A stretch of DNA of 40,025 bases from Litorilinea aerophila (lineage in GTDB: Bacteria > Chloroflexota > Anaerolineae > Caldilineales > Caldilineaceae): positions 1-40,025 of the forward strand of contig CAMDQF010000017.1 of assembly GCA_945905745.1 (NCBI GenBank), read 5' to 3'. Shown piece by piece: positions 1-9,568 of the stretch. Each line of letters starts with the position of its first letter. The first letter of the stretch is position 1. Under the pieces are notes generated by a model. It worked only from the letters and a program-made list of their open reading frames with translations. It searched no databases and was not told where the DNA came from. Both the position numbers and the translations under genes were made by a program.

Positions 1-128
1 CTCACCTTCGCAGAGCAGAGTCTCTACGCTGGTCGCTCCCTGCGCTTTGGCTTCGACTCCATTCAGTTGCCTCTGCCTTTCGCATTCGGCGTTCATTCTT
101 CACACTTTTGACCACTTTCTACTTCTGA

Positions 129-272
129 TTGCACAAAAGTTACGTTAAAGATATTACCAGCGGGGACTTATGGTTCAAGACAATTGCACCAGCTTTTTCT
201 GATGCCACTTTCAAAACAAAAGATTTATCTATAAAATTAACCCAGTTGTGGACATGGGTAGAAAATGGCTGA
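129..272 (+). pseudogene. 3' remnant of an unidentified gene upstream of the helicase
   Basis: An open frame runs from just after a TGA at 126-128 to a TGA at 270-272 and translates to about 47 residues rich in Lys, Thr, Trp and Phe, ending in LTQLWTWVENG. It overlaps the helicase ATG (265) by 8 nt, the arrangement of a translationally coupled upstream gene. There is no plausible start and the reading breaks off at its left side, so this is probably the tail of a truncated gene. Helicases of the downstream type are often paired with an ATPase or OLD-type nuclease gene; that identity is inference only. Base composition is AT-richer than the bulk of the window, like the helicase. Positions 1-128 show no gene I can support. 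Confidence 0.45.
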
Positions 273-1789
273 AAACTTACCTAAGATACTCGCTGATTTC
301 CGATCCAAGGGCTATGTTATCGCCCCGGCTGGGTATGGGAAAACTTACCTCATAGCTGAAGCGGTAAATGAAGGAAGCGCTCGGCAGCTGATTTTGACCC
401 ACACTTTTGCGGGTGTGGATTCCATCAAAACCAAGCTGATTCAGTTGGGAGTGCCTTCATCAAAGTATCAGGTCGAAACAATTGCTAGTTGGACTCTTCG
501 GTTATGCTTAGCCTACCCTGCTACTTCAGGCTGGGCAACACAGAATCCCGTTGGCAAACAATGGAACAAACTCTACGGTTCCTGCCTTGGGTTGCTGGCA
601 AAAACGTTCATTCGCCATGTGATTTTATCCACGTATGCTGGGGTGTATGTCGATGAATATCAGGATTGCACAGAACTGCAGCATACACTTAGGATTGGCG
701 ACTAAATAACTTGATGAACTTCAGAATAAATTCACTCAAAACGTTCACACAGCTTACCAACTTATTTGATCGCCGTTCCTTATCTGCTCCTTGGCCGAAT
801 TCCTGCCATGTCGAATTTTGGGTGATCCTTTACAAGGCATCTTTGACTTCGCCGATAAATCTGTAGATTGGGAAACAAGCATTTATCCGTTTTTTGAATG
901 TTTGGGCCAGCTTGAGACTCCATGGCGTTGGAACAATGCAGGATCATATGAACTCGGCAATTGGTTGAAAGAGTGTAGAGATACTCTGTTAGCGGGTCAA
1001 AAGATTAATCTACATGGGCGACTACCAAACAGCGTAAAAAAAGTCACCGTCGATCTGGATGATTACTCAAACCCGAAACGTTTTACGCTGTTTTACGATT
1101 TTTTGGTCGATGATGCGACAGTGATTGCCATACGATCAGGCGATCAGCTATCAAAAAACAAAACCCATGCTCTCTCTCGTGCATTAGCTGGGAAATTTTC
1201 GTCCATCGAGGAGGTGGAAGGGAAGGAACTACTTGCATTCATCAAGAAATTTGAATCAGCGTCAACTATACAAAAAGGCTTCAAACTAGCACTGGACTTC
1301 ACAAAAAAATGCTTTACTGGCGTAGATGGAATACTCACATCAGGAACAAAGAGAGGCGAAATTGCCAAACAAACAAAGGCCACGAAATATCCTGCGATTT
1401 TAAATTCTGCTAATTGCTATTTGGCTTCTCCGACGAGTAAGCACCTTAGAGATTTCTTTTGCTTAGTCAGAGACCACCCGGCGACTTGTACTTATCGACG
1501 AGATTTACTCAACCGGTTTCTGAATGTGTTGGGGTTACATGTTGATGGCAATGCTCCAACGCTACTTGAATCGGCGAATTTATATCAAAGACATTTTCGA
1601 CATTCTGGAAGACCGATTCGACACAGTAAGCTGATTGCAACTACTTTGCTAGTGAAGGGATTAGAGTACGACCATGCGATTATCTTGGATGCTGACTCAC
1701 TCGACCTGAAACAGTTATATGTTGCGATGACTCGTGGTGCAAGATCGCTAACAATAATATCAAGAAATTATGAGCTTCCTGTGAAGTGA
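265..1789 (+). pseudogene. UvrD/Rep-like helicase, split by a 91-bp insertion
   Basis: The first part (265-705) gives 146 residues with a Walker A motif (APAGYGKT, residues about 20-27) and the helicase motif II VDEYQDC near residue 128, then hits TAA at 703-705. The second part continues in another frame from about 770 to 1789 with LPCRILGDPLQGIF (motif III region), and near its end VKGLEYDHAIILDA and LYVAMTRGA, the SF1 motifs V and VI. Removing positions 692-782 joins the frames exactly and gives QHTLICSLAEFLPC, matching the spacing in UvrD-like proteins. The intact gene would be about 490 residues, a compact SF1 helicase of the sort found in two-gene defence modules. As it stands it cannot make the full protein. 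Composition is AT-rich against its neighbours, suggesting horizontal origin. The CDS-like second half has a possible TTG at 791, but this is unlikely to be a genuine start. Confidence 0.75.
692..782. mobile_element. 91-bp MITE-like insert inside the helicase gene
   Basis: The helicase reading frame is interrupted by 91 bp that include stop codons. The 4-mer CTTA occurs at both ends (688-691 and 779-782), as expected of a target-site duplication. The ends form imperfect inverted repeats: 689-712 against the complement of 759-782 match at 18 of 24 positions. Excising one CTTA plus the 87-bp core restores the frame and a family-like protein sequence. There is no coding capacity. The element class is unknown; it resembles a non-autonomous miniature element. 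Confidence 0.55.
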
Positions 1790-2044
1790 TTCCATCCACA
1801 TTTGCAACGTTCGGTCAGATGCGTTTGAGCCGATTGTCCTGCGTTTCCCATTTCCCTCAATATGGAAACACCGTCAACCCTACCGCATACGCCCAAACCA
1901 CCCATCTCCCCGCGCCCTCGTATTGACACCCCACCGCCCCAAATGCCGCCGATCCGCCTGACCTGTGGTAAAGTCACTGGGTTTGTCCGCACCCGTCCGT
2001 CAGAATCACAAAACTAGAATCACAAAATAACGTCAGGAAAGTAT

Positions 2045-2200
2045 ATGTCTGTTTCGCGTCTGCAAGCCCAGTGGTTTGGTAACATCCGCGGCGATCTGCT
2101 CGCGGGCACGGTCGTCGCCCTCGCCCTCATCCCGGAAGCCATCGCCTTTTCGATCATCGCCGGGGTAGACCCCAAATTGTATATAAGATATTCGGTGTAG
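2045..2200 (+). pseudogene. N-terminal stump of a SulP-family sulfate permease
   Basis: ATG at 2045, preceded by AGGAAA (2035-2040), opens a 51-codon frame. It contains [20 protein letters not shown] followed by a hydrophobic helix and GVDP, the hallmark N-terminus of SulP/SLC26 anion transporters, where GVDP is normally followed by the next membrane helix. Here the SulP similarity stops after DPK and the frame ends at TAG 2198-2200, inside what looks like the leader of the next gene (TTGTATATAAGATATTCGG). A full SulP protein has 500-600 residues, so more than 90 percent is missing. A deletion fusing the sulP 5' end to the next promoter region is the simplest explanation. Confidence 0.7.
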
Positions 2201-2217
2201 AAATGGAAAGGAACGCT

Positions 2218-3495
2218 ATGCCCAACGAAACCGCTTTTACAATGGACACCAGCAGCATCAAATACGGCCCCGGCGTGACCCGCGAGGTGGGCCACGATAT
2301 GCGCAAGCTGGGCGCAAAGCGGGTGATGGTTGTGACGGATGCCCGGCTGGCGACGGGGGAAAGTGTGGCGACAGTCCTGGCCGCATTGCGCAACCAGGGG
2401 ATCGACGCAATCCTCTACGATCAGACACGGGTGGAACCGACGGACATCTCCTTTGCCCACGCCATCGCCTTTGCCACGCAAGGCCACTTCGACGGCTATG
2501 TGGCCGTGGGCGGCGGCTCAGTAATGGACACGGCCAAAGCCGCCAACCTCTACGCCACCTGGCCTGCCGACCTGCTGGCCTACGTCAACCCACCGATTGG
2601 TCGGGGCGAAGTGATCCCCGGTCCGCTCAAGCCGCTGATTGCCATCCCCACCACCGCGGGCACAGGCAGCGAGACCACCGGCGTCGCCATCTTCGACTAT
2701 ACCGCCATCCACGCCAAGACGGGCATCGCCCACCGGGCCTTGCGTCCCGTCCTGGGCATTCTGGACCCGGACAACACCCGCACCCTGCCCAAAATGGTGG
2801 CGGCGAGCAGCGGGCTGGATGTACTCAGCCACGCCCTGGAATCGCTGACCGCCATCCCCTTCAACCAGCGCCCGGCCGCGGATCGCCCCGAACTGCGCCC
2901 GGCCTATCAGGGGGCCAACCCCATCAGCGATATCTGGTCGAGCAAAGCCGTGCAGATGGTGGCCGCCAATATCGTCCAGGCTATCCACGACCCGGAGGAC
3001 GACGAGGCCCGCAGCCAGATGCTCCTGGCCTCGGCCTACGCCGGCATCGGCTTTGGCAACGCGGGGGTCCATCTGCCCCACGGCATGTCCTATCCCGTGT
3101 CGGGAATGGTGCGGGACTACAATCCACCCGGCTACCCCACCGACCACCCGATTATTCCCCACGGGATGTCGGTCATCCTCAACGCGCCGGCTGTCTTCCG
3201 CTTCACCGCGGCGGCCAATCCTCAGCGCCATCTGTTGGGTGCGCAACTGATGGGTGTGGACATTGCGGGTGTGGGGGAAGACGAGGCGGGCGAGGTGCTG
3301 GCGTCAGCCATCATCGAACTGATGAAGCAGACCGGCGTGCCCAATGGACTCAGCGCCATCGGCTTTACGGAGGCGGACATCCCCGCGCTGGTGGAGGGAA
3401 CCCTGCCCCAGCACCGAGTGACAAAGCTCTCCCCCCGCCCCGCGGATCGGGAGGCGTTGACCGGGCTGTTTGCGGATGCCATGCGTTATTGGTAG
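2218..3495 (+). CDS. hydroxyacid-oxoacid transhydrogenase (iron-containing alcohol dehydrogenase family)
   Basis: 425 residues of the group III iron-dependent alcohol dehydrogenase fold. The NAD-site motif [19 protein letters not shown], the [19 protein letters not shown] segment and the metal-site histidines in [12 protein letters not shown] and [12 protein letters not shown] are all visible. The last motif and the overall spacing are typical of the ADHFE1-type hydroxyacid-oxoacid transhydrogenase, which couples oxidation of 4-hydroxybutyrate to reduction of 2-oxoglutarate. I chose ATG 2218 rather than the in-frame ATG 2203 because GGAAAGGAA (2206-2214) is placed as a ribosome site for 2218. 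Length fits the family. It stands alone between a sulP remnant and a gap with hairpins. A general alcohol dehydrogenase role cannot be excluded. Confidence 0.88.
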   Translation: MPNETAFTMDTSSIKYGPGVTREVGHDMRKLGAKRVMVVTDARLATGESVATVLAALRNQGIDAILYDQTRVEPTDISFAHAIAFATQGHFDGYVAVGGGSVMDTAKAANLYATWPADLLAYVNPPIGRGEVIPGPLKPLIAIPTTAGTGSETTGVAIFDYTAIHAKTGIAHRALRPVLGILDPDNTRTLPKMVAASSGLDVLSHALESLTAIPFNQRPAADRPELRPAYQGANPISDIWSSKAVQMVAANIVQAIHDPEDDEARSQMLLASAYAGIGFGNAGVHLPHGMSYPVSGMVRDYNPPGYPTDHPIIPHGMSVILNAPAVFRFTAAANPQRHLLGAQLMGVDIAGVGEDEAGEVLASAIIELMKQTGVPNGLSAIGFTEADIPALVEGTLPQHRVTKLSPRPADREALTGLFADAMRYW

Positions 3496-3500
3496 ATGAC

Positions 3501-3554
3501 GACGGACGGCGGACGGCGGACGGCAGACAGCGGTCCGCCATCTGTCGTCTGCCG
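3501..3554. repeat. heptameric repeats plus hairpin after the transhydrogenase gene
   Basis: Directly after the stop codon a 7-bp unit of the GGCGGAC type is repeated about four times (3501-3528). It runs into an inverted repeat, CGGCAGAC (3521-3528) with GTCTGCCG (3547-3554). A second inverted repeat TGGGTGGTG/CACCACCCA lies at 3601-3634. No T-tract follows, so a terminator role is possible but not clear. Confidence 0.5.
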
Positions 3555-3756
3555 TTCCACCGCAACCCGCGCCCTGGTAGTTTGCCCGTAGCTTCGACGG
3601 TGGGTGGTGGGCAAGCAGGTATGCTCACCACCCATCTCATCAGAATCCAAAGAGAGAGACGCGGAAGACGGAAAGCAGATCTTCTTCGTCTCTCTCTCTG
3701 TGTGGTAGAATTTTCCTTCGGTTGTATCTCAAGCAGACTCGAAGGAACTCCCCAGT

Positions 3757-5124
3757 ATGGCAAACAATTTGGTATTAGGTCGGGGCCGTCTGGCCGCGCG
3801 CTGGCTGCTGCGTTTGGACAATCCTCTGCCGGCGCGCACGGACGCCGAACTGGAGACGGAACGCGACGAGCAGTACGTCTGGAACTACACCGTCAATCTG
3901 CTCGATGGGGTCTTCTTCTGGTTCGGTCTGAGCTTTATCTCGGCGACAACGATTCTGCCCCTCTTCGTCAGCAAACTCTCGGACAGCCCGATCCTGATTG
4001 CCCTGCTGGCTGTGCTGGCCCAGTCGAGCTGGTTTCTGCCCCAGCTCTTCGCCGCCGGGATCACCGAACGCATCCCCCGGATGAAACCGGTGGTGATCAA
4101 TCTGGGCTTCTTCACCGAGCGTTTTCCCGTCGTGCTGCTGCCCCTGGCTGCGCTGATCAGCCTCTCCAATCCGTTGTTGGCCCTGGTCATCTTTTTTGTC
4201 GCTTTTGCCTGGCACGGCTTTGGCGCGGGGCTGATCGCGCCGGCCTGGTCGAATATGCTGGCCCGCTGCTTTCCGGTGGATCGGCGGGGACGTTTCTTTG
4301 GCATCACTTCCTTTATCGGCACGGGTCTGGGGACACTGGGCGCGTTTGTCAGCGGTTGGATGTTGGACCACTTCCCTTACCCGACAAACTTCGTCTATAT
4401 TTTTCTGGTGGCTGCGATTGCTGTCTTTGTCAGTTGGGCATTCCTGGCCCTCACACGGGAACCCGCGGGCCGGAACGAGGCAACGCCGTCGCCCATCCGC
4501 CAGCAGGGCGACTCCCGACGCAAGATGCTGGCGATTGTGCGGGGTGACCACAACTTCCGCCGTTTTCTGATTGCCAGGGTGCTTTCCAGCTTTGCCGCGA
4601 TGGGCGAAGGCTTTCTGACAGTTTCCGCTGTGCGAATGTGGGCGGTGAGCGACGGCACAGTCGCCTATTTCACCGCGGCTATGCTTCTGGGCCAGACCGG
4701 GGGCAATCTGCTGGCCGGTTTTGTGGCCGACCGTTGGGGACACAAGCTCTCGTTGGAATTGGGCTATCTGGGGCTGGCGATCAGCTTTGGCCTAGCCTGG
4801 GTGGCGCCCGGCCCAGTCTGGTTCTTTGTGGTCTTTGCTGTGCTGGGCCTGGCCGCGGGTACACGCATCGTCTCGGGTATCCTCATCCCCCTGGAATTTG
4901 CCCGGTCGGAAAACCGCCCGTCCTATGTGGGCATCTCCAACACTACAATGGGTGTCGGTTCGGCCCTGGCCCCGTTGGCCGGTGGGTTGCTGGCCTGGAT
5001 CGGCTATGACACTCTCTTCGCAGTCGGCGCGTTACTGGCGTTTATCGCCTTCGCCGTCATGCACTGGTGGGTTGCCGAACCCCGCAAAGGCCACCTCTTC
5101 GACCCCATCGCCACGGGCGTCTGA
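3757..5124 (+). CDS. MFS transporter
   Basis: 455 residues with about twelve hydrophobic segments after a charged N-terminal stretch of some 45 residues. The first helices start near [14 protein letters not shown] and [21 protein letters not shown] short loop [12 protein letters not shown] and the repeated loop [16 protein letters not shown] match the major facilitator fold. GAAGGAA precedes the ATG by about ten bases. The substrate cannot be read from the sequence; the subfamily (no sugar-porter motifs, long cytoplasmic N-terminus) is common in Chloroflexota. The gene seems monocistronic, with a repeat-containing gap before it and the convergent sialidase gene after it. Confidence 0.85.
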   Translation: MANNLVLGRGRLAARWLLRLDNPLPARTDAELETERDEQYVWNYTVNLLDGVFFWFGLSFISATTILPLFVSKLSDSPILIALLAVLAQSSWFLPQLFAAGITERIPRMKPVVINLGFFTERFPVVLLPLAALISLSNPLLALVIFFVAFAWHGFGAGLIAPAWSNMLARCFPVDRRGRFFGITSFIGTGLGTLGAFVSGWMLDHFPYPTNFVYIFLVAAIAVFVSWAFLALTREPAGRNEATPSPIRQQGDSRRKMLAIVRGDHNFRRFLIARVLSSFAAMGEGFLTVSAVRMWAVSDGTVAYFTAAMLLGQTGGNLLAGFVADRWGHKLSLELGYLGLAISFGLAWVAPGPVWFFVVFAVLGLAAGTRIVSGILIPLEFARSENRPSYVGISNTTMGVGSALAPLAGGLLAWIGYDTLFAVGALLAFIAFAVMHWWVAEPRKGHLFDPIATGV

Positions 5125-5243
5125 CAGGGACGACTATTCTGGCCTTGGGGGTCCCGTAGACCGCTATGAGTTCGCATTTGTGATTGCTGGCATCCTCTGC
5201 GCTGGAATCCCTTCTTTGCGTCGCAGTCGTCCGCGTTTTTCTG

Positions 5244-6200
5244 TTATTCCACCTTCGCCCAGACGATGCGCTCCCGGCGCCAGGTGTAGCTGACGGCCAA
5301 CGCGCCGTCAGCCGTGGGAACGATGGCCGGATAGGAGTATTCCCCAGGCCCAGTTTCCAGATCGATCCGCTCCGGCCATGTCAGCCCGTTGTTATGGGAA
5401 AAGAGGATTGAGAGAGGCGTGCGCTCCCGGTCTGCCACTGGATTGCAGATCAGCGCCAGCCGCCCGCCGGCCAGCCAGGCCACATCCAGCCCGCTGTTGT
5501 TGTTGGGCAGATTCGTGGGGACAATTTCGCTCCACATGCGTCCGCCATCGGTTGAATCGCTGCGGCATATCCGCCCGCCCGTGCTGCGCAGAAGCATATG
5601 CACCTGGCCCGGCGCAGATTCCCAGAGGGCGGGCTGGATGACCCCTTTGCCAGCCCACCGTCTGTGGTCGTAGGCGATCAGCGGCGTGGCCTGCCAGGTG
5701 AGGCCGCCGTCTTCGCTGCGATCCACGAAGGCGTCCCAGTCGGTGGCAGTTTCCAGGGATGCTCCGGCCAGCCACCCGCCGTCCGCGAGCAGAATCGGTT
5801 TGTTCTTCACCGGTCCCCGCCCCCCGGTGTCGCCGGGGGCCAATTCGACGGGAGCACTCCACCTTTCACCGTCGTCGTCCGAGAGAACCGTGTAGGTGCG
5901 CCAGGTGGGAATCTTCGGCCCCACTTTGAACCAGAGATGGATCTGCCCATTCGCCGCCCGGAAGATCACTGGATTCCAGTGTGCGGACTCTTCCACCTTT
6001 GCCACCAGCTGGGGCACAGACCAGTCGCCCGTCACCCCCCGGCGGGCTGACCAGATGGCAACGTCGTCCGCACTCTCCCGGCTGCCGCCAAACCAGACTA
6101 CCAGAAAGCCGCCCTCCGCCAACTCCACCAGGGACGAGGCATGACAGGAACGGAACGGGCGATCTTCGGCAAAAATGTACTCGTGGGAGATGAGTTGCAT
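5244..6200 (-). CDS. sialidase-like (BNR/Asp-box) protein
   Basis: 318 residues forming a six-bladed propeller type sequence. Four Asp-boxes of the S-x-D/N-x-G-x-x-W type are visible: SDDDGERW, SEDGGLTW, STDGGRMW and SHNNGLTW. An early DRPFRSCHASSLVEL segment fits the arginine-containing start of the fold. This matches the BNR_2 / exo-alpha-sialidase superfamily, many members of which act on other glycans. I placed the start at ATG 6200 because GGAG lies seven bases upstream; an in-frame ATG at 6212 has no ribosome site and the frame extends further up to 6359. There is no signal peptide with this start, so the protein is probably cytoplasmic. It is divergent from the SIR2/nSTAND operon. Confidence 0.8.
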   Translation of the reverse strand: MQLISHEYIFAEDRPFRSCHASSLVELAEGGFLVVWFGGSRESADDVAIWSARRGVTGDWSVPQLVAKVEESAHWNPVIFRAANGQIHLWFKVGPKIPTWRTYTVLSDDDGERWSAPVELAPGDTGGRGPVKNKPILLADGGWLAGASLETATDWDAFVDRSEDGGLTWQATPLIAYDHRRWAGKGVIQPALWESAPGQVHMLLRSTGGRICRSDSTDGGRMWSEIVPTNLPNNNSGLDVAWLAGGRLALICNPVADRERTPLSILFSHNNGLTWPERIDLETGPGEYSYPAIVPTADGALAVSYTWRRERIVWAKVE

Positions 6201-6232
6201 TGGGGTCTCCATTCTCAATCGTTTTTCGGTCA

Positions 6233-6262
6233 TTGGCGCGAGACCTAATTCTGACATATACT
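6233..6262 (+). promoter_or_regulatory. candidate promoter of the SIR2/FecR/CHAT operon
   Basis: TTGGCG (6233-6238), an 18-bp spacer and TATACT (6257-6262) resemble a sigma-70 promoter, about 110 bp upstream of the first operon gene. It lies in the divergent gap to the sialidase gene. The match is imperfect and untested. Confidence 0.4.
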
Positions 6263-6288
6263 GTCCACAATTCACAACAGTTCTCCAT

Positions 6289-6361
6289 GGAACGCAGATT
6301 TCGTAGATTTCGTAGATTTCGCAGAAGAAATCCGCGTTCCTTTCCATCCGTGTATACAACC
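6289..6361. repeat. intergenic palindromic repeat upstream of the operon
   Basis: GGAACGCAGATTTC at one end pairs with GAAATCCGCGTTCC at 6327-6340, with triplicated ATTTCG(T/C)AG units between. It ends in ATCCGTGTATACAACC (6346-6361), which recurs exactly at 15924-15939 in the same orientation. Confidence 0.6.
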
Positions 6362-6373
6362 CTATTTACATAT

Positions 6374-9300
6374 ATGCCGCCACTGATCACCGAACTGGCC
6401 GAACTCATCCTGAAAGACAATGCCATCCTCTTCGTTGGCACCCAATTGAGCAGTGACGCGACCAGTGCCCCGGCGGTGGAACAGATCGCCGAGGCCCTGG
6501 CCGCCCGCATCAACTACCAGCGAGCAGACCGCAGCCTGCCCGCAGTGGCCCGGGATTACGAAGTCTTGCAGGGCCGTCCCGCCCTCATTCTGGCCCTGCG
6601 TGAGGAGCTGGCCCGCCAGCAAGTCGGGCCAAACCCGATCTACCAACTCATTGCGAATGCGGTACTGCCCACCACCAAACTGATCACCAACCGCTTCGAT
6701 CAGGTGCTGGAGACTGCCCTCACCCAATTCGAGAAGCCTTACGTCCTGATCGTACGCGACACCGACGTGCCCTTCTTCGACGAATCCAAAGTCACCGTCA
6801 TCAAAATCCAGGGGGATATCAGCCAGCCCGACAGTCTGGTCATCACCGAAGACGACGTGGACGCCTTCGTCAGCAACCTGCCCACCCTCAGCGACAGTGT
6901 GCGCGCCTTCTTTGCCACCAAAACCCTCATCTTTCTGGGCTACGATCTCAATAGTGCCCAATTCAAACGTTTCTTCAACCAGGTCACCCGTAACCTGAGC
7001 GTCTACCGGCGCACGGCCTATGCCATTGTGTCCCAGGCCAGCGAAGGAATGGACGACGTGGGCCAGCGCTACTGGAAGAACCAGAATGTGGAGATCGTCT
7101 TCCACGACGCCATCCCCTTCCTGGAAGCTCTGGCCCAGGCCGTCAAGAGCGCCAGCACCGCTGCCGTCCCCCAGAAACAGAGCAGACCCGTATCTCCTCC
7201 GCCCAGCCTACCGCCCCAACCCTACAAGGGGCTGCAAGTCTACAGCGAGGACGACGCGGCCATCTTTTTCGGGCGCGGCCAGGAGTGTATGCAGCTGACC
7301 AATCGGGTGCTGGCCAACCGGTTGACAATCCTCTATGGCGAGAGCGGCGTGGGCAAGAGCAGCCTGTTGCGGGCCGGGCTGGGTCAGCGGATGGCTATCG
7401 AGCGGGGATTGCTGGCTGTGGCTGTTTCCGAACCGGGCAGACCGATTGTGGAGAATCTGCGTCTCAGTCTCCTGGCCGCGGCCAATCGGGCTGGTTTCCG
7501 TCCGCAAAGCAGCACTGATCTGACCGGGCTGGTGCGGGAGGTGCAGCGGGAACGGGACGGCCCTGTGGTGCTGGCGATTGACCAGGCCGAGCAGTTCTTT
7601 CTCATCTACACCAACGAGGAACGGCTCGCCGCGCTGGCCCAATTGGAGGGCTTTCTGGCGGATCGCAGTCTGAATCTGCGCTTTGTCATCTCCATCCGCG
7701 AGGATGCCTTGGCCTACCTGCAACCCCTGGAAGCCATCCTGCCCAATGTACTCAATGTGCGTTATCGGCTGGAGCGGCTCAGCCAGGAAGCAGCACGCGA
7801 GGCCATCGAAAACCCTGCTGCGCTTTACGGTGTAGGTTGGGAACCGGCACTGGTACAGCGGCTGCTGCTGGACCTGAGCGACCCCGACGCGGGTGGGATT
7901 GGTCCGGCCCAGTTGCAGATCAACTGCGAGCGGCTCTATCGGGAGGCCATCAGCCGCAACCCCAATCCGCCCCAACAGATCAGCTTGACCCTCTTTGAAT
8001 CTCTGGGCAACACCGCTTCTCTTTTGGGCGACTATCTGACCGATACCATCCAGAGTCTGGAGCCGGCCCAACAATCCGCAGCCCGCACTCTGCTCAGCGC
8101 GCTGGTCAGCAGCAGCGGCGTAAAATTGCGCCTGAATCTGCCCGAACTGGCCCTGTTTGTGGATATGGCCCAGGACAAAACCCTGGCGATTCTCAATGTG
8201 CTGGCCGAGCGTTCTCTGGTACGGCGCATCAGCCGCCCCGGTCGCATCACAGAGGCCGGACAGACGACGGCCCGGGCCAGCGAAGAATTCGAGCTGAGCC
8301 ACGACTCCCTGATTCCCCGCATCGTCTCCTGGCTGGGGGATGAGTTCTGGGCCGGGCAAAAAGCCCGGGAGACTCTGCGCATGTCCACACCCGAATGGAC
8401 AAAGCGGTCACGTCTGCTTCCCGCCGACGATCTGCGCCTGGCTACCCAACGCAAAAGCCAACTGCGGGTGACGCCCGTGGAAGCGGCCCTGCTTTACGCC
8501 TCTGCTGTCACCTATGACGTGGCCGTGGCCGACTGGCAAGATGCCCTGGCCCCGGATGATCAGCGGGAGATTCTGCTCGCCCTGCTCGATCACCCGGACG
8601 AGCAGGCCCGGGCACAGGCCGCCAGCCAACTGGTCCGCTTTACCGACGCTACGAGCAGCGAGCGGCTGGGTCGATTGACCCTGACCGACCCGGAAGCGGC
8701 CGTGCGGGAAGCCGCCATCACAGCCCTGGCTGCCCAGTTGGAAGCAGCAGGCGCAAAGGTAACAGGGCCAGGAGTGGCTGCGGTGGCCGCGGGATTGAAC
8801 CAACCAGCCACCGACGCCATCGCTCGCCAGGCGCTTGTCATCCTGCGGGATTTGGCCCCAGCCAGCGATCCCCTGCTGCCGCCGGAGCGTCGGGCCATCA
8901 TCCAGCGCAAAGTCTGGCTGGCCCGCTGGAATCGTCACTCTGAAAAAATACTGAGCCTCACAATCCGCGGCGTTCAGGGCGGGTTCTGGGGTTTGGGTTT
9001 GGGGGTCGGTCTCTTTTTGGGATTGAATATCTTTATTGCTGACGGCTTCACCCTGGCCCTGCTACGCCAGAATCTCGATTCGATGGTCTTTGGCATCAGC
9101 GCCGGGATTCCGATTATGGGGCTGATCGGCGGGCTGGCGGGGGGGGTGATTGCGTTGGCCGGGGCCGTTGTCCGCTATCTATCGGACAGAACCACTGCGC
9201 GCCGGGTCTGGAACGTCCAAACCGGTGCAGGGGCAGCCGCTATGGGGTTGGGCTGGCTGATCTTTGCCATCGTCATGCCGGGTGATGTGCCGCTTTGGCA

Positions 9301-9568
9301 GACACTGAGCGCTGGCCTGTTGCTGGGTGGAATGCTGGCAAGTGGCGCGACAATTCCCCTCCCTTCGTCTCGGTTAGCCAGGTTGCTTCTCTCTTTGCTG
9401 GCCGGTGTGATAGCCTTTGTCCTGTTGGGCGCCCTGTCGCTGGTCTACAATGCCATCTTCTGGTGGCTGATAATTATGGGTCTGGTCGCGGGTGCAGGCT
9501 TCTTTTGGGGGTTGAATCCTGGCGACGATTTGCAAAATAGCACAAAAAAAAGTGACAAAAATCTATGA
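6374..9568 (+). CDS. SIR2-like / nSTAND NTPase with C-terminal membrane segments
   Basis: 1064 residues. Residues 1-255 form a SIR2_2-like domain (LFVGTQLSS near 19; LITNRFDQVLE at 103-113; FLGYDLNSAQF near 187). Residues 283-310 carry the nSTAND1 entry motif PYKGLQVYSEDDAAIFFGR, then Walker A GESGVGKSS (322-330) and Walker B VVLAIDQAEQFF (about 397-408). A helical, HEAT-like stretch follows, and from about 870 to 1055 there are five or more hydrophobic segments. In SIR2 NADases the Asn of TNYD and the His of KLHG are needed; here Asn106 is kept but Gln146 replaces the His (KIQGD). The start at ATG 6374 begins at the domain edge; upstream codons lie in a repeat. The gene is coupled to the next by an ATGA overlap. 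I infer a membrane-attached signal-transducing ATPase, possibly defence-related. Confidence 0.85.
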   Translation: MPPLITELAELILKDNAILFVGTQLSSDATSAPAVEQIAEALAARINYQRADRSLPAVARDYEVLQGRPALILALREELARQQVGPNPIYQLIANAVLPTTKLITNRFDQVLETALTQFEKPYVLIVRDTDVPFFDESKVTVIKIQGDISQPDSLVITEDDVDAFVSNLPTLSDSVRAFFATKTLIFLGYDLNSAQFKRFFNQVTRNLSVYRRTAYAIVSQASEGMDDVGQRYWKNQNVEIVFHDAIPFLEALAQAVKSASTAAVPQKQSRPVSPPPSLPPQPYKGLQVYSEDDAAIFFGRGQECMQLTNRVLANRLTILYGESGVGKSSLLRAGLGQRMAIERGLLAVAVSEPGRPIVENLRLSLLAAANRAGFRPQSSTDLTGLVREVQRERDGPVVLAIDQAEQFFLIYTNEERLAALAQLEGFLADRSLNLRFVISIREDALAYLQPLEAILPNVLNVRYRLERLSQEAAREAIENPAALYGVGWEPALVQRLLLDLSDPDAGGIGPAQLQINCERLYREAISRNPNPPQQISLTLFESLGNTASLLGDYLTDTIQSLEPAQQSAARTLLSALVSSSGVKLRLNLPELALFVDMAQDKTLAILNVLAERSLVRRISRPGRITEAGQTTARASEEFELSHDSLIPRIVSWLGDEFWAGQKARETLRMSTPEWTKRSRLLPADDLRLATQRKSQLRVTPVEAALLYASAVTYDVAVADWQDALAPDDQREILLALLDHPDEQARAQAASQLVRFTDATSSERLGRLTLTDPEAAVREAAITALAAQLEAAGAKVTGPGVAAVAAGLNQPATDAIARQALVILRDLAPASDPLLPPERRAIIQRKVWLARWNRHSEKILSLTIRGVQGGFWGLGLGVGLFLGLNIFIADGFTLALLRQNLDSMVFGISAGIPIMGLIGGLAGGVIALAGAVVRYLSDRTTARRVWNVQTGAGAAAMGLGWLIFAIVMPGDVPLWQTLSAGLLLGGMLASGATIPLPSSRLARLLLSLLAGVIAFVLLGALSLVYNAIFWWLIIMGLVAGAGFFWGLNPGDDLQNSTKKSDKNL

